From contig NC_134464.1 in the NCBI RefSeq assembly GCF_047948215.1, positions 34,409,020 through 34,473,019 of the forward strand: a stretch of DNA of 64,000 bases, in the 5' to 3' direction. This DNA is from Lycorma delicatula (taxonomy: Eukaryota > Arthropoda > Insecta > Hemiptera > Fulgoridae). Below, piece by piece: positions 11,615 through 21,180 of this stretch. Both the position numbers and the translations under genes were made by a program. Position 1 is the stretch's first letter, and each line of letters begins with the position of its first letter. The notes below the pieces were generated by a model. The model did not search any database. It was not told the DNA's origin and worked only from the letters and a program-made list of their open reading frames with translations.

Positions 11615-12330
11615 TAGTTTCTACGTTGATTTCTCGATTCGATTTTTATAACCTATCAAACAATAACAAAGTGCATAGGTTATGTAAATAATAAGTAAAC
11701 AGACTTTTGGAATATTTTAAAATTAGATTTGAAATAGTAATCTGTATTATAATAATATACATGAGGAAAGTTACATTAAAATAAATTGAGTTAAAAATTA
11801 TTATAAGAAAGAATTCAAAAAACAATTGGATTTAATATTAGAAGTGGTAATTTAAATCAGCATGCCTCGTAGACGAAGAGCAGGTAGAACTGTTAGCCGC
11901 TTAACAACAAATCAAAGATGAATGAGGCAGAAACATAAAACGAGGTGTATGTACCTAAGAACAAAACCTCCATTGTACTATCAAAATAATACGTAATTTA
12001 TAAATCTCCAGGAAATATTTTAAAAAGATTTACATATCCTATATTTTCACGAGTGTATCAATTGTCAAGGCTTATTCAGCAGTAGTTCATAGATATACGT
12101 GCAGATTGTAAACTAAATCCAAATATAGTTAGAGGGGCTGATGTTGAAACAATCATTCAGTTTTTAAAGGTTGTTGAAAATGAAAAAGTTCAACATTAGT
12201 TGGATCTCGAGATGAGTTACGACTATTGAATATTGTTAACGAATTTAGAAAATTTTCATAACATATAAAATAATATACACGTGAAGCAAACCTGAAATCA
12301 TTATACTTATCTGTGATATATATATTTAAA
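10180..12330. repeat. Unclassified two-sided repeat, copy 1
   Basis: This segment is collinear with 54400-56700 at an estimated moderate identity. The shared landmarks are the CTTAAGTAGAAATTC region (10218), AAATGCGATGAAGGG (10735), the GGTTACGCCTT block (10846), and TATAGGTTATG/CATAGGTTATG (about 11675). The last is the AGCATGCCTC region (11859). In both copies short coding-like pieces point outward. A minus-strand piece from about 10960 reads MTKSKINMPYSSSKT, with RLEKFTLHRIYHHPHLRE further on. A plus-strand piece at 11862 reads MPRRRRAGRTVSRL. Both are broken. I do not recognise the family. The basic plus-strand start is somewhat like Helitron replicase N-termini, but that is too short to rely on. 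Confidence 0.55.
11570..11615. repeat. (TA)n(CA)n microsatellite
   Basis: A compound dinucleotide run lying inside copy 1 of the unclassified repeat and missing from copy 2. Confidence 0.95.
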
Positions 12331-13085
12331 AAAAATTTATTTATTGTAAGTTGATCATTAATAAATTTTATTTATATTAAATTATAAAATTCGATGATCA
12401 TTTCAATTCGAATTGAATACATAAATAGGAAATGAATTAGTATCACTTTCCGCCCGTTTGTGGTCCAGACACTCCTAGTCAATTTAATAATTCTTATTTC
12501 TTTAAAATAAACTAGTTAATCGTTTTTTGTCATTGGATTAAATAATATAATAAATATTTTTTTATTAAACCTAAGGTAGAAAAATATGAATACTGTTTAT
12601 TTTTACAACCGATTAAAGCAGACAATTATTTTTTTTTCAACAAAAATTTAACAGAAACTGGTTGAATTATTAAATTCGCTGATGTAATATTTTAAATATT
12701 TCATTTTAATAATTTTGTTAACTTTTATAAAAAAAAAAAAAAAAATAATTTATTAGAACAAGGTATAAATTCCCCTACATAAAATGATTATAGAATTTTT
12801 TTTTTTTGTAAATTGAAAAGAACACTTCTCCGGATCGAATGCCGAATACAATATTGTGTTAGTTCATTCTGTTTGGAAGCTTTTTAAATTTAGTTTTCCT
12901 TCACAATTTATAAAATAATTTATTTTCTTATTTAATACGTAGTTTTTTTTAAGAAGTAATTATTTAGGATATATAATTTAAATGGTATGGTTAATAATTG
13001 AATTCATAGTTAATAATTTTTTAAAAATAAATTATAAATCGGTGTTAAAATCAAGCATTAAATATAGTATATGTATATATAAACT
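12331..13085. other. AT-rich spacer with T and A homopolymers
   Basis: Contains an A-run at about 12730-12745 and T-runs. I see no coding signal. Confidence 0.4.
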
Positions 13086-13493
13086 AATAATAATAACAAT
13101 AAAATCTGTGCGGTTTTAAAGGCCTGTCGTAAAAGGCGACAGGTTGTGCGCCTGCCATAAAAGGCGAATAATGGGTTGACCTCAATCCTAAGGTGTGACA
13201 TAACTGAGAGGATACAGGGGTCAATGTGTATCTCTTCTGTGGAACACCGGGCGACCTCCTGTTTAAATTTAGCCTTACCAGTGTAATATGGGACTCTGTG
13301 TTGGCTGACCCACCCTTTTCCTAGGTACTCGTGGGAATAGAATGAATGATTCAAATAACCAATGACGGCTAAAAGTAGCTTAAAGTCAGTCGAACCAACA
13401 CCAAGCAGAGCAAGCATGGCAAACATACTACCATAACCACATACTCCAAACTCAGCCACGGATGTTTGGCCAGGACAACCGGCAACCATCAAA

Positions 13494-16400
13494 GATGGCG
13501 AACAATGACCACTTACAATGGACTGATGACATTTATAGCGCTGTTACTACACCGCTAACAATCTAGAAACCTCAGGCTACAAACAGGAATTACACAGACT
13601 CTTTTTGGGTCATTACTTCCACCTCAAACTGCTAGTCACAGAACAGAAGTTAGTTGACCAAAAGTGTCATCATAAAGAATAACCGCTTTACAACACTTGA
13701 ACTTTAAACCATCTAAGACACAGTAGCCACCAAAATATACACAGCCCAACACAATGATCAAAGTAATATAACAACCAGCAAACCAATTATGCACATATAA
13801 CAAATCGTTCCAACACAACCAAGCTCATCTCCGATCAGAAACATAGTACCCATTACCAGTGCACAACAAAGAACAAATACCTCCCAAAAAGACATTCCAG
13901 ACATAACTACTGCCTACTCACTACTTCCCCGTCACCTAGTTACAAATTACTTTTAATCACTTGTCACACAAGCAGCCAAAGAATTAATGAAACTACAGCT
14001 GATCCAATGGTTAGGCACTGACCCCACACTTAATCCTCTGGTGAATTTCAAGCAGAACACACAACAAATACTCAGTCTAATCAATATACATATATATAAT
14101 ATATGTATATATATATATATATATATTGATTAGACTGAGTATTTGTTGTGTGTTCATTATATATATATATATATATATATAATATCCCAGTACAAAAACT
14201 CAAGCACCACAGAAGATATCAGCACGATGATATGCAACAGCAAACCTCACACTCACACAGAACAAAGAGAAACTACTACAAAAACCGAGAAGCCCTAACA
14301 TCACAAAATCAAAGCCCAGGTGGCAGATAAGAATTGAGAAAAATCAATAATATCAAAAAGGAGTTAGGGTATCTCACCCAATTCGTTATTGGCAATACCT
14401 TAAAACGCATTAAAAAAAGCTATGAACAATCTCAAATACAAGTTACTCCAATAAACATCTTAAAAAATCTATGACTCACCCAAATTGAAACTATCAATTT
14501 TCGCCAAAAGATTCCATAGGTATATCGAATTCTATGAAAGAAAAGAATTGAACAATCTCATCCGAAGTAGCAAGAAACAGGTCCACCAACAAACAATGTT
14601 GAACAAGCAAACAACCATAAAATCATCAGAAACACAAGAACCTCTGATTTCTGAAAAAATTTCTGGTCAGAACCCAAATTTCACAATAACATCTCCTGGA
14701 TCAAAGCAGGAGAAGGCAATGACCAGCAAATAAGGACACAAGTACAAGCAGATATCACACTTATAACTCAAAATATAATAGAAACAAACAAACACACAAC
14801 TGCAAATGCCCCAGCTTAGACAACATCCAAAACTTCTGGTACAAAAAATTCACCTCAACACATGAAATACTCGCAACAAAACAGCAACATGAAGCATAAC
14901 AAATAAAAAAAAATTATACTTCAATCTCATACACTCCCTAAATTTCTCACCCAAGGCGTGATGTATTTCAAAGAATAAAATCCATCAAACTATCGACCGT
15001 TCACCTGCTTCCCAACCTTGAACAAGTTCATCACTGTTACAATCTGTAAGAAGATAGAACAATACCTAAAACAAAACAGCATTCTCACAAAAGAGCAGAA
15101 ACGATGCAGGAAAACAACTCTAAGGATGCAAAGAACAGCTCATCATAGTTATTGTCATCATGGGACTAACTGAAAAAGAAAATTGAAATTTTCACACCTG
15201 TTACAAAGACTACATAAAGCCTTTGACTCAGATCCCACAGCTGGCTATCCATGCCAAAATTGAGTATCATGTGAGAGGTTCTTCATATTTATTTGCTGGA
15301 GAGAATAAAGTGAGTTCTGATTACTCAAAATAGAGATGAATATTTTCACTGCCGCTCCTAACTTTTATTTATTGTGTAAGTCTATAAGATAAAAGAACAC
15401 GTTCAACCCTAACTTGAAAGAAATAACAAGTTGCACCTGCTATTTAAATTTCTAGAGATTTGTGTTCTAGAGATTTATAAGATCCACCCACATCTCAGAC
15501 AGTTCCTTACACAAACATAGTGGACCAAAATCCACCTGAAAACACAAACCGAAGAAATCCAAACAGACGATCTCCATATACGACGCGAAATTTTCACTCA
15601 GCGCCCTTAGTTTCTGTCTCTGTCTCAACCCACTCTCAAACGTACTCAACAATACAGACTGTGGCTGTCATAGCAGACACCAAAAAACAAACCAACTCAG
15701 AATTAACCGCTGCATGGAAGATATTAAACTTTTTGCAGCCACAGCGACACAAAAGGTCGGCTAAAAGAATTTCTCACAATCATAGAAGCTTTCACCTCAG
15801 ACATCAGTATGGATTTCAGAATGTATATATTTATATATATATATGCAAGGTACTCCATATTAATAGAGGCCAATGGAATAATCACCAAACGGAAACAGCA
15901 AACAATTAAATACGTGATAACATGCAAATACCTAGGCTTCCATCAGAATATCAAAATCGATCACACACACACGTAAAAATTCAACTCCAGAAGGAATTCC
16001 AAAACCAGCTTTGACTTTTAAAAACAAAATAAATTCCAAAAACTTCAACAAATCTGCCGTATCCATCCTCACATTAGCCTTTTGTATCATCAAATGCTCA
16101 CACTCAGTACAGAAAATATTGATATCCTCATTCACTTGGAACTCACTAAACACAGGATGTCACTCGCCAGCACATGCAAAGAAAGACTCACCATAGAGAG
16201 AAAAGAAGCAGGTGAGAATAATCAGAATGCATTTACCGCACACAAAACAAATACCGACATTCAGGATTCTTTCATACGAACCAAACCAGCCTAAATATAC
16301 CTATAGTAAAAGCTGACAAAAAACTACAACCCCCTCACTCTATCCCACACAAGCCCGCAGCAGACACGCACAATCACAACAAGAAAACATGAATACCTGA

Positions 16401-17030
16401 TCACAAAAAATACTCCATGGAAAATATAGAAACCACATCACACAAGACCACATGAACAAAAAACAGTCATACACCTAGTTACAGGATGGTCAGCTGTTCC
16501 TCGAAACAGTTTCCTATTTGCCTTTCAAGACAAAGGCATTAGCAACCCGAAATTACAAAAAGTACATAGTCGGTGACCCATCCTCCACAAATGATTCGTG
16601 GAGGAGATGCCATGAACATCAATAAAAGGACACAGTGGCACACATCACAGGCGGATGCAGAGTTCTAGCCGGAACCGAATAGACAGCCAGACAACGCAGC
16701 AGCTAAAGTAGTACATCAAGCACTACCATAACATAAACTCATTAAAAACACAGATCCCGATTATAATTGCAATAACATCCGTACTCGAAAATACTAAATG
16801 TAAACTGTACTGGGACGTCGACATTTATACGGATTAAACAATCCCCGGCAATTACCAGACATCACCTTCCAATGCAAAAAAAAAAAACACCTACTTAATC
16901 GAGATTGCCATCCCAACGACGCAAACATTGAAATTGGTACCAAAAATATATCTAAATATACCGATCTAGCGAAAGGCTTTGGAAACAAGAAAGTCATCAT
17001 CCCCCCATTTTGTGCGTATGGGGCGAGCCT
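13494..17030 (+). pseudogene. RLE-LINE polyprotein (Myb-like N-term, RT, endonuclease), decayed
   Basis: The family protein binds DNA, reverse-transcribes the element RNA and cuts target DNA. Pieces in order are as follows. MANNDHLQWTDDIY starts at 13494, and a GYKQELHRLF ... TEQKLVDQK block follows (13577-13665). The RT finger YRPFTCFPTLNKFITVTI is near 14995, followed by LKQNSILTKEQKRCR (15068). The palm LNPLSNVLNNTDCG lies near 15630. The active-site box reads CMEDIKLF (about 15712) where YMDDIKLF is expected. CKVLHINRGQWNNHQTE is near 15847, and KHRMSLASTCKERLTIERKE near 16148. The CCHC-like GDPSSTNDSWRRCHEHQ segment is near 16574. The nuclease block KLYWDVDIYTD is near 16804 and ends in YGASLY near 17020. 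About 200 bases of foreign or scrambled sequence interrupt the RT near 15290-15480. The mutated active site and many stops show it is dead. Confidence 0.78.
14055..14155. repeat. 34-bp perfect inverted repeat around an AT spacer
   Basis: Positions 14055-14088 and 14122-14155 are exact reverse complements. The 33-base spacer is almost pure TA. The arms contain ACTCAGTCTAATC and its complement. The structure lies inside the RLE LINE frame and is followed directly by another (TA)n run (14157-14180). It looks like a recent local inverted duplication seeded at the TA tract. Confidence 0.92.
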
Positions 17031-17160
17031 TTATCTCCCGATGATCTGTGCAGGGATCCGCCTGTCCGTTTCAATTATCGTGGGCACGTACATAACGGAT
17101 TTCCCTATCTATAAGCAAGAAGCGGCTGTTCAAGAAATTAAGATTATATAAAAGCCGCTA

Positions 17161-17560
17161 CTTTGTAGTTAGTTTGTGCTCGGCAGAACTCCAAGGATTT
17201 CGTTCTACGCGCAGGTTGCTGCAGCTTCCTTTAAACCAGAAGACGTAGGCTTTCAACTGGCACCAGCTCTGTCTAGTATGGTCGAACGTATCGTCAATGA
17301 AAAATTGAAGTGTCGGCCATCCAGAAAAAAATTGCCCAAAACCGACGCAGAAAAAACAGATTTTTCCAAAACAAATTGTTGCGCAACCTAGGAATGAGCC
17401 TTCGACCAGTTCAAAAGGTGAAGAAAATTGAAGTGAAATCGCAGAAGACGTCTGAACATAATGCGTTTTACTGAGAGTAAAAGTTGAAGTTGAAATACAG
17501 AAAATCTCCACTAGGGAACTGAGAAGCCAAAAATAAAGATATTAGAAAAGAGAATTTTGG
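17161..17560 (+). pseudogene. LINE ORF1 C-terminal fragment (Jockey/R1-like)
   Basis: An open frame at 17176-17391 includes RISFYAQVAAA, the (V/I)SYAQVAA-type motif found near the end of many LINE ORF1 proteins. A lysine-rich, low-complexity tail follows (CRPSRKKLPKTDAEK). After a frame change, EPSTSSKGEEN-like sequence continues to about 17460. It lies on the same strand as the RLE LINE but is not part of that element type. The knuckle region is not seen. I consider the ORF1 assignment likely but not certain. Confidence 0.45.
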
Positions 17561-18225
17561 TTGACTAAAAGCTCGGAGAACTTTAAATGAGAGCCGCATT
17601 TAAAGCCGCCCCACATGCTTTAGCGGGGAGTGCATCGACTCTCGACTCCACATAAATAAATAAATATATAAATAGATAAATTGCTCACCGCACCGTCGGA
17701 GCCGGTTTCATTTGATGCCGGTTGCAAAACATCCTCCGTAATTTACTGCGGATGATCAGAAAACTTCATCTTTGAGATTTCAGACACCGTGGAATTCGAT
17801 GTCGAAATCCTAAGGAAGATGGAAGAAAGAAGAAAACAAAGGTTGGCCTAAGAGTAAACATAGGTGATAGAAATAAGAGTGTAGATTATTTTATGAGCTT
17901 TTGTCGAATTTAATAAAAGGATCAGTTTTTTAATAATTATAGTACCTCGCAGCTGTTTTGATAGATCTCACAAAATTTCTTTAGAAATAGATTTTGTGTT
18001 TTTAAGTGGCTCTTGCCACTTAAAAACGCATACAACCAAACTTAAAGAAAATTTTTAATAAATGATTCATGAAACAAAAATTATCGTTCAGCTGTTATAT
18101 TCAAATTTAAGTATAGTTAAGTGTGTAATGTGTTGGTTCCCAGGCACACGCACTTCGGCGCATGTGTATGTGTGTAACGAAATTATTTAGATTATGCGAA
18201 GCTCCAAACAGGCTTACCTTCGGAT
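17561..18225. other. Unassigned stretch with a strong hairpin
   Basis: No coding signal. It includes a 12-bp perfect stem at 17998-18009/18016-18027 (GTTTTTAAGTGG and complement, loop CTCTTG), which extends to about 15 bp with one wobble pair. The part 17600-17800 is GC-richer than its surroundings and may be LINE sequence I cannot place. Confidence 0.45.
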
Positions 18226-18239
18226 TGTACTTACGAAGT

Positions 18240-18791
18240 TCACGCGGGACTCCGCGATGGAGCTGTGTGGGAGTAGGCGTTCGTTCTCCTCTCCCGGGCA
18301 CCGAAGCGGAGTCAGATAGTTTGAACTCATTTGAGTTATTAAGCGGGATTCTTTAAGGGAGCTAGGACCAAATTTCGCTGTGTTTAAACTTTAGTGGGAA
18401 AGTTTTGTTGAAGTGGTAGTTTCTCGGATCTGAGACATTCAATAAGTCGGCTCATTAATAGTTAGTGCTAGGCGCGGAGTCTTCATTCCGCGGTTAGGCT
18501 TCTAGCTTAGTTCCTGAGGGCGACGTGGTAGCTGCAGCTGTCCGGTGTCTTCTTTCTGAAGGCATAAACACAAAAACTATCTCGGGTGAACTTTACCAAT
18601 ACAGATGTCCTCGGGGCATCTGCATCGGTGGCATCTCTGCGGGGCCTGAACTGAAAGCTGTGGTGCGCAATCAGTTTGAGGGCGAGAAGATGTCCTCCGT
18701 TAAAGCCACTACTGGCTAGGAACGGAGGGGGTGATGTAGCGATCGGACACGCTACGAGGTGGGATCTTCTCCCCTCGGGGAGGAATCGAGA
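18240..18791 (+). mobile_element. Short LINE-derived element with 14-bp target duplication
   Basis: TGTACTTACGAAGT stands on both sides, at 18226-18239 and 18792-18805, delimiting a 552-bp insertion. The element is GC-rich relative to its flanks. Its last ~95 bases (ACGGAGGGGGTGATGT ... CTTCTCCCCTCGGGG) match, in order and spacing, the 3' tails at 52665-52775 and 57455-57550, both on the minus strand. The latter tail belongs to an R1-like LINE. An open frame of 64 codons at 18525-18719 has no recognisable domain. The simplest reading is a non-autonomous, internally deleted LINE moved by its parent. Confidence 0.7.
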
Positions 18792-18879
18792 TGTACTTAC
18801 GAAGTGGTCAAACGTTTGTAATTTAATATGATGAAAGAATAATTATGTAATATAAACAAATAATTTTTCAAATTATTTA

Positions 18880-19665
18880 CAGAGTGGCGCACGAAATGGT
18901 CCAACATTTGTTTTGGTAATAATTGTTAGGTTAATATTATTAATGTGTTTTATGTTGGCAGAAGTAACACCAGTTCATGAATATTAGTTTCTTCTCTTTC
19001 CGAGTGCGCTTTTTGTGTATCGTTCCAAGATGGCTGACAAATGAAGACTGACTGTTGAACAACGCGTAAAGACTGTGCTGCTTTTAAATGAAACGAAACG
19101 TATGATGCTTGCACAAAGACGGTTTCGTTCCCCTTTTCCAACTCGGCGGTCGCCCTCATTTAAAACAATACGTAAAATTTACGAAAAATTTAATAGTGAT
19201 GGTTCAGTAGTTGAGAGTAAGCGCAAACGGCCTGCCCAAGTTCGTTCTCCACAGAATGTCGAAGCTGTCAGAGCAGCGTTGCTAAGGACCCGGGCAAATC
19301 AACAAGAAAAGCAGCAGCACGACTTTGGATGTCTAGGCGATCTGTGCAGCGAATTTAAAAAAAATGATTTGCAGTTGTATCCGTAAAAAATAACAGTTTC
19401 ATCCAAATTAACGGTTGACTACAAACATCAAAGAATGGCATTCGCTGAACGAGCTGTGATTTTCAGATGATGCGTATTTTCTCCTAGACGAGGTTGTAAA
19501 TAAACAAAATGTGCGTTTTTGGGCTTCTGAAAACACGTTCTTCATGAAAAGGTGCCTCACACTAAGAATTTTTATGGGCGCTACCTCATGGAGTAATAGG
19601 GCCATTCTTTTTTGAACAGTGAACGTTATCTAAACATGCTGCACACATAGGGAGGATGAGAGAGA
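18880..19665 (+). pseudogene. Tc1/mariner-superfamily transposase (DUF4817-type HTH), decayed
   Basis: The family protein has an N-terminal helix-turn-helix region and a DDE catalytic half. The start ATG is near 19030 (MADK, then a stop). RLTVEQRVKTVLLLNETK follows, then LAQRRFRSPFP, FKTIRKIYEKFNSDGSV and RSPQNVEAVRAALLR (19075-19290). After frameshifts the catalytic half appears: FSDDAYFLLDEVVNKQNVRF near 19464, WASENTFF, IFMGATSWSN and NSERYLNMLHT near 19620. FSDDAYF corresponds to the FSDEAHF block carrying the first catalytic Asp. The C-terminal catalytic acid is missing. The probable 5' end includes GCACGAAATGGTCCAACATTTG near 18887. A similar string at 18800-18817 may be a second, partial copy of that end. 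Confidence 0.68.
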
Positions 19666-20639
19666 GGAGTATTGCTCCCGTAGTGCCGTCTCTGGTGTGT
19701 TCGTGGAAGGTAGTTTGTTTTTTTACTCCGCGTGTGTAAGGTACACAGGTTATCTAAACTTCTTATGTGTGTATGCGCACAACAGTCAAACACCACGCCT
19801 CTGGAAGTGTGAAGCGCGCAGTTCCGTACAAAGACTTTTGTACCTTTTTCATAAACTAGGGGGTGGCTACTGACATTAAGCTTAAGGATTATATATATTG
19901 TACAAGTATAAAGAAAGAATTAAAGAAAAAAGAACTCATTATATTAAATTTTATTGATAATATCAAGTGGAATTAGAAGGTGCTGCAGTTCCACAGTGCT
20001 TACACGTAAGAAGCCACTGACTATAACCTTTTGGACATTTTTAGAATTTCTTGAATGTTTCTACAACATAGCTAAAAATGTTTTGACGAGAGTAAAAAAA
20101 AAAAAAATAATGTATTTGCCTGAGATCGAACTGTAAACAAGCTAGATTTAAAAGGTAAATTAAACGAAAAGGAATGCAAAGAAAATTTATGTTTGTTGAG
20201 GAATGGTAGTGACAGTTTTTGTAAAAAAAAGAAATTGATGGGCCTATGAAGAAATTATGACTCTGAGAAACGCCGGGTATATAAATTAAAGTTATATAAA
20301 TGTCATTGACATAATCTATATTCAGATTTTTACATTGTAAAGAAAAGACAACATTTTATGCCAGGCTTAATAGTGAAATTCATTGAAGATTTGTCTTCTT
20401 CAGTGAGCCTATTCTTCATCTGCATTATAAGCTCACCAAATTATAATTCAGATATTTTATTTGTTACAAGTACAGGTTATGCAGTAAATATTATTAATAA
20501 TCTCAGATAAAGCAACTTTGGCCAACTAGAGATTCTTTTACTTAATGTACTGTACTTTATATACGCTAAAGCAATAAGAAAAAAAAGAAAACAATTATGA
20601 AGTTTAATCATTTGGTGTTAATCTACGCCACTTAATAAT
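19666..20639. other. Unassigned upstream flank of the main gene
   Basis: It should contain or precede the 5' untranslated exon of the gene, but I cannot place a promoter or a donor site from sequence alone. No coding signal. There is a small palindrome, GTACAAA...TTTGTAC, near 19827. Confidence 0.35.
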
Positions 20640-21180
20640 TCTATAATAGTTTTAATAATATATAAAGAATAATTTGTTTCACGTTTTTTATTTTCAGCTC
20701 TTTGTACAATATGCCTGAACCAATATTAAAAACTAGTTGTTGTGGATGCACATTGGAATTAGGTACCAAAATTATTGCCTGGTTAAACTTAGTAAGTCGT
20801 TAAATATTCTTTTTTATGGATTTCTTAATCTATTTGTGAAAAACAGTAATTTAAAATATTATTAAGTTTAAGATGTTTTGTTATCTAATTTATTTATTTA
20901 ATAATCGAGGAAAATCGGCTTCATTGTAACGAACAATTAAATAAATGTTGTACAATAATGGTCTCGCTGTTAGAAAAATCCATTTAATTATAATAAAAAT
21001 TTGAAAATATGTTTAAATAATTAATTCCTCTTCATCATACAAAAGCATTATAATTTTTAAAAAATATTCCTTTCCCTCATGACCTAAAAAACATATTAAA
21101 AAATGTACATGATCCAATGCTCTCGTTACAAGTTGAGAAATGTAAATTTCGGCTACAGCACCATTTGTTCTATATATTTA
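20640..21180 (+). repeat. Duplicated segment, gene copy
   Basis: This covers intron end, first coding exon and about 380 bases of intron 1. It is collinear with 62505-63754, which carries one inserted repeat. Shared landmarks include AAAGAATAATTT, GTAAGTCGTTAAATA, AATTAAATAAATGTT, ATACAAAAG and CAATGCTCTCGTTA/CAAATGCTCTGGTTA. The duplication therefore includes the exon. Confidence 0.8.
20711..20791 (+). CDS. Coding exon 1 of the tetraspan gene
   Basis: The acceptor TTTTCAG ends at 20697 and the ATG is at 20711. The exon ends AACTTA before GTAAGTCG, phase 0, 27 codons. The sequence from the acceptor through the donor and well into the intron is duplicated at 62566, so the splice sites are shared by two copies. 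I chose this ATG because it is the only one in frame in the exon. Confidence 0.82.

Larger units (their letters stand above)
13090..17035 (+). mobile_element. RLE-type non-LTR retrotransposon (R2/R4/Dong-like), nearly full length
   Basis: This is a LINE of the group that nicks its target with a C-terminal restriction-like endonuclease. The 5' noncoding part (13110-13490) carries the short hairpin-like motif GGCCTGTCGTAAAAGGCGAC and a second AAAAGGCGAATAATGGG block. The single reading frame begins near 13494 and ends with the endonuclease near 17030. Stops and frameshifts throughout make it inactive. A second, partial copy lies at 57204-59290. The exact 3' end is uncertain because LINE ORF1 sequence of another type starts within about 130 bases. 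Confidence 0.75.

Noticed and set aside
13058..13492. 144-codon minus-strand open frame
   Set aside because: It lies opposite the 5' noncoding part of the RLE LINE, has no domain, and ends in a TA-coded YIY run.
17158..17511. 117-codon minus-strand open frame
   Set aside because: Antisense to the LINE ORF1 fragment; no recognisable motif.
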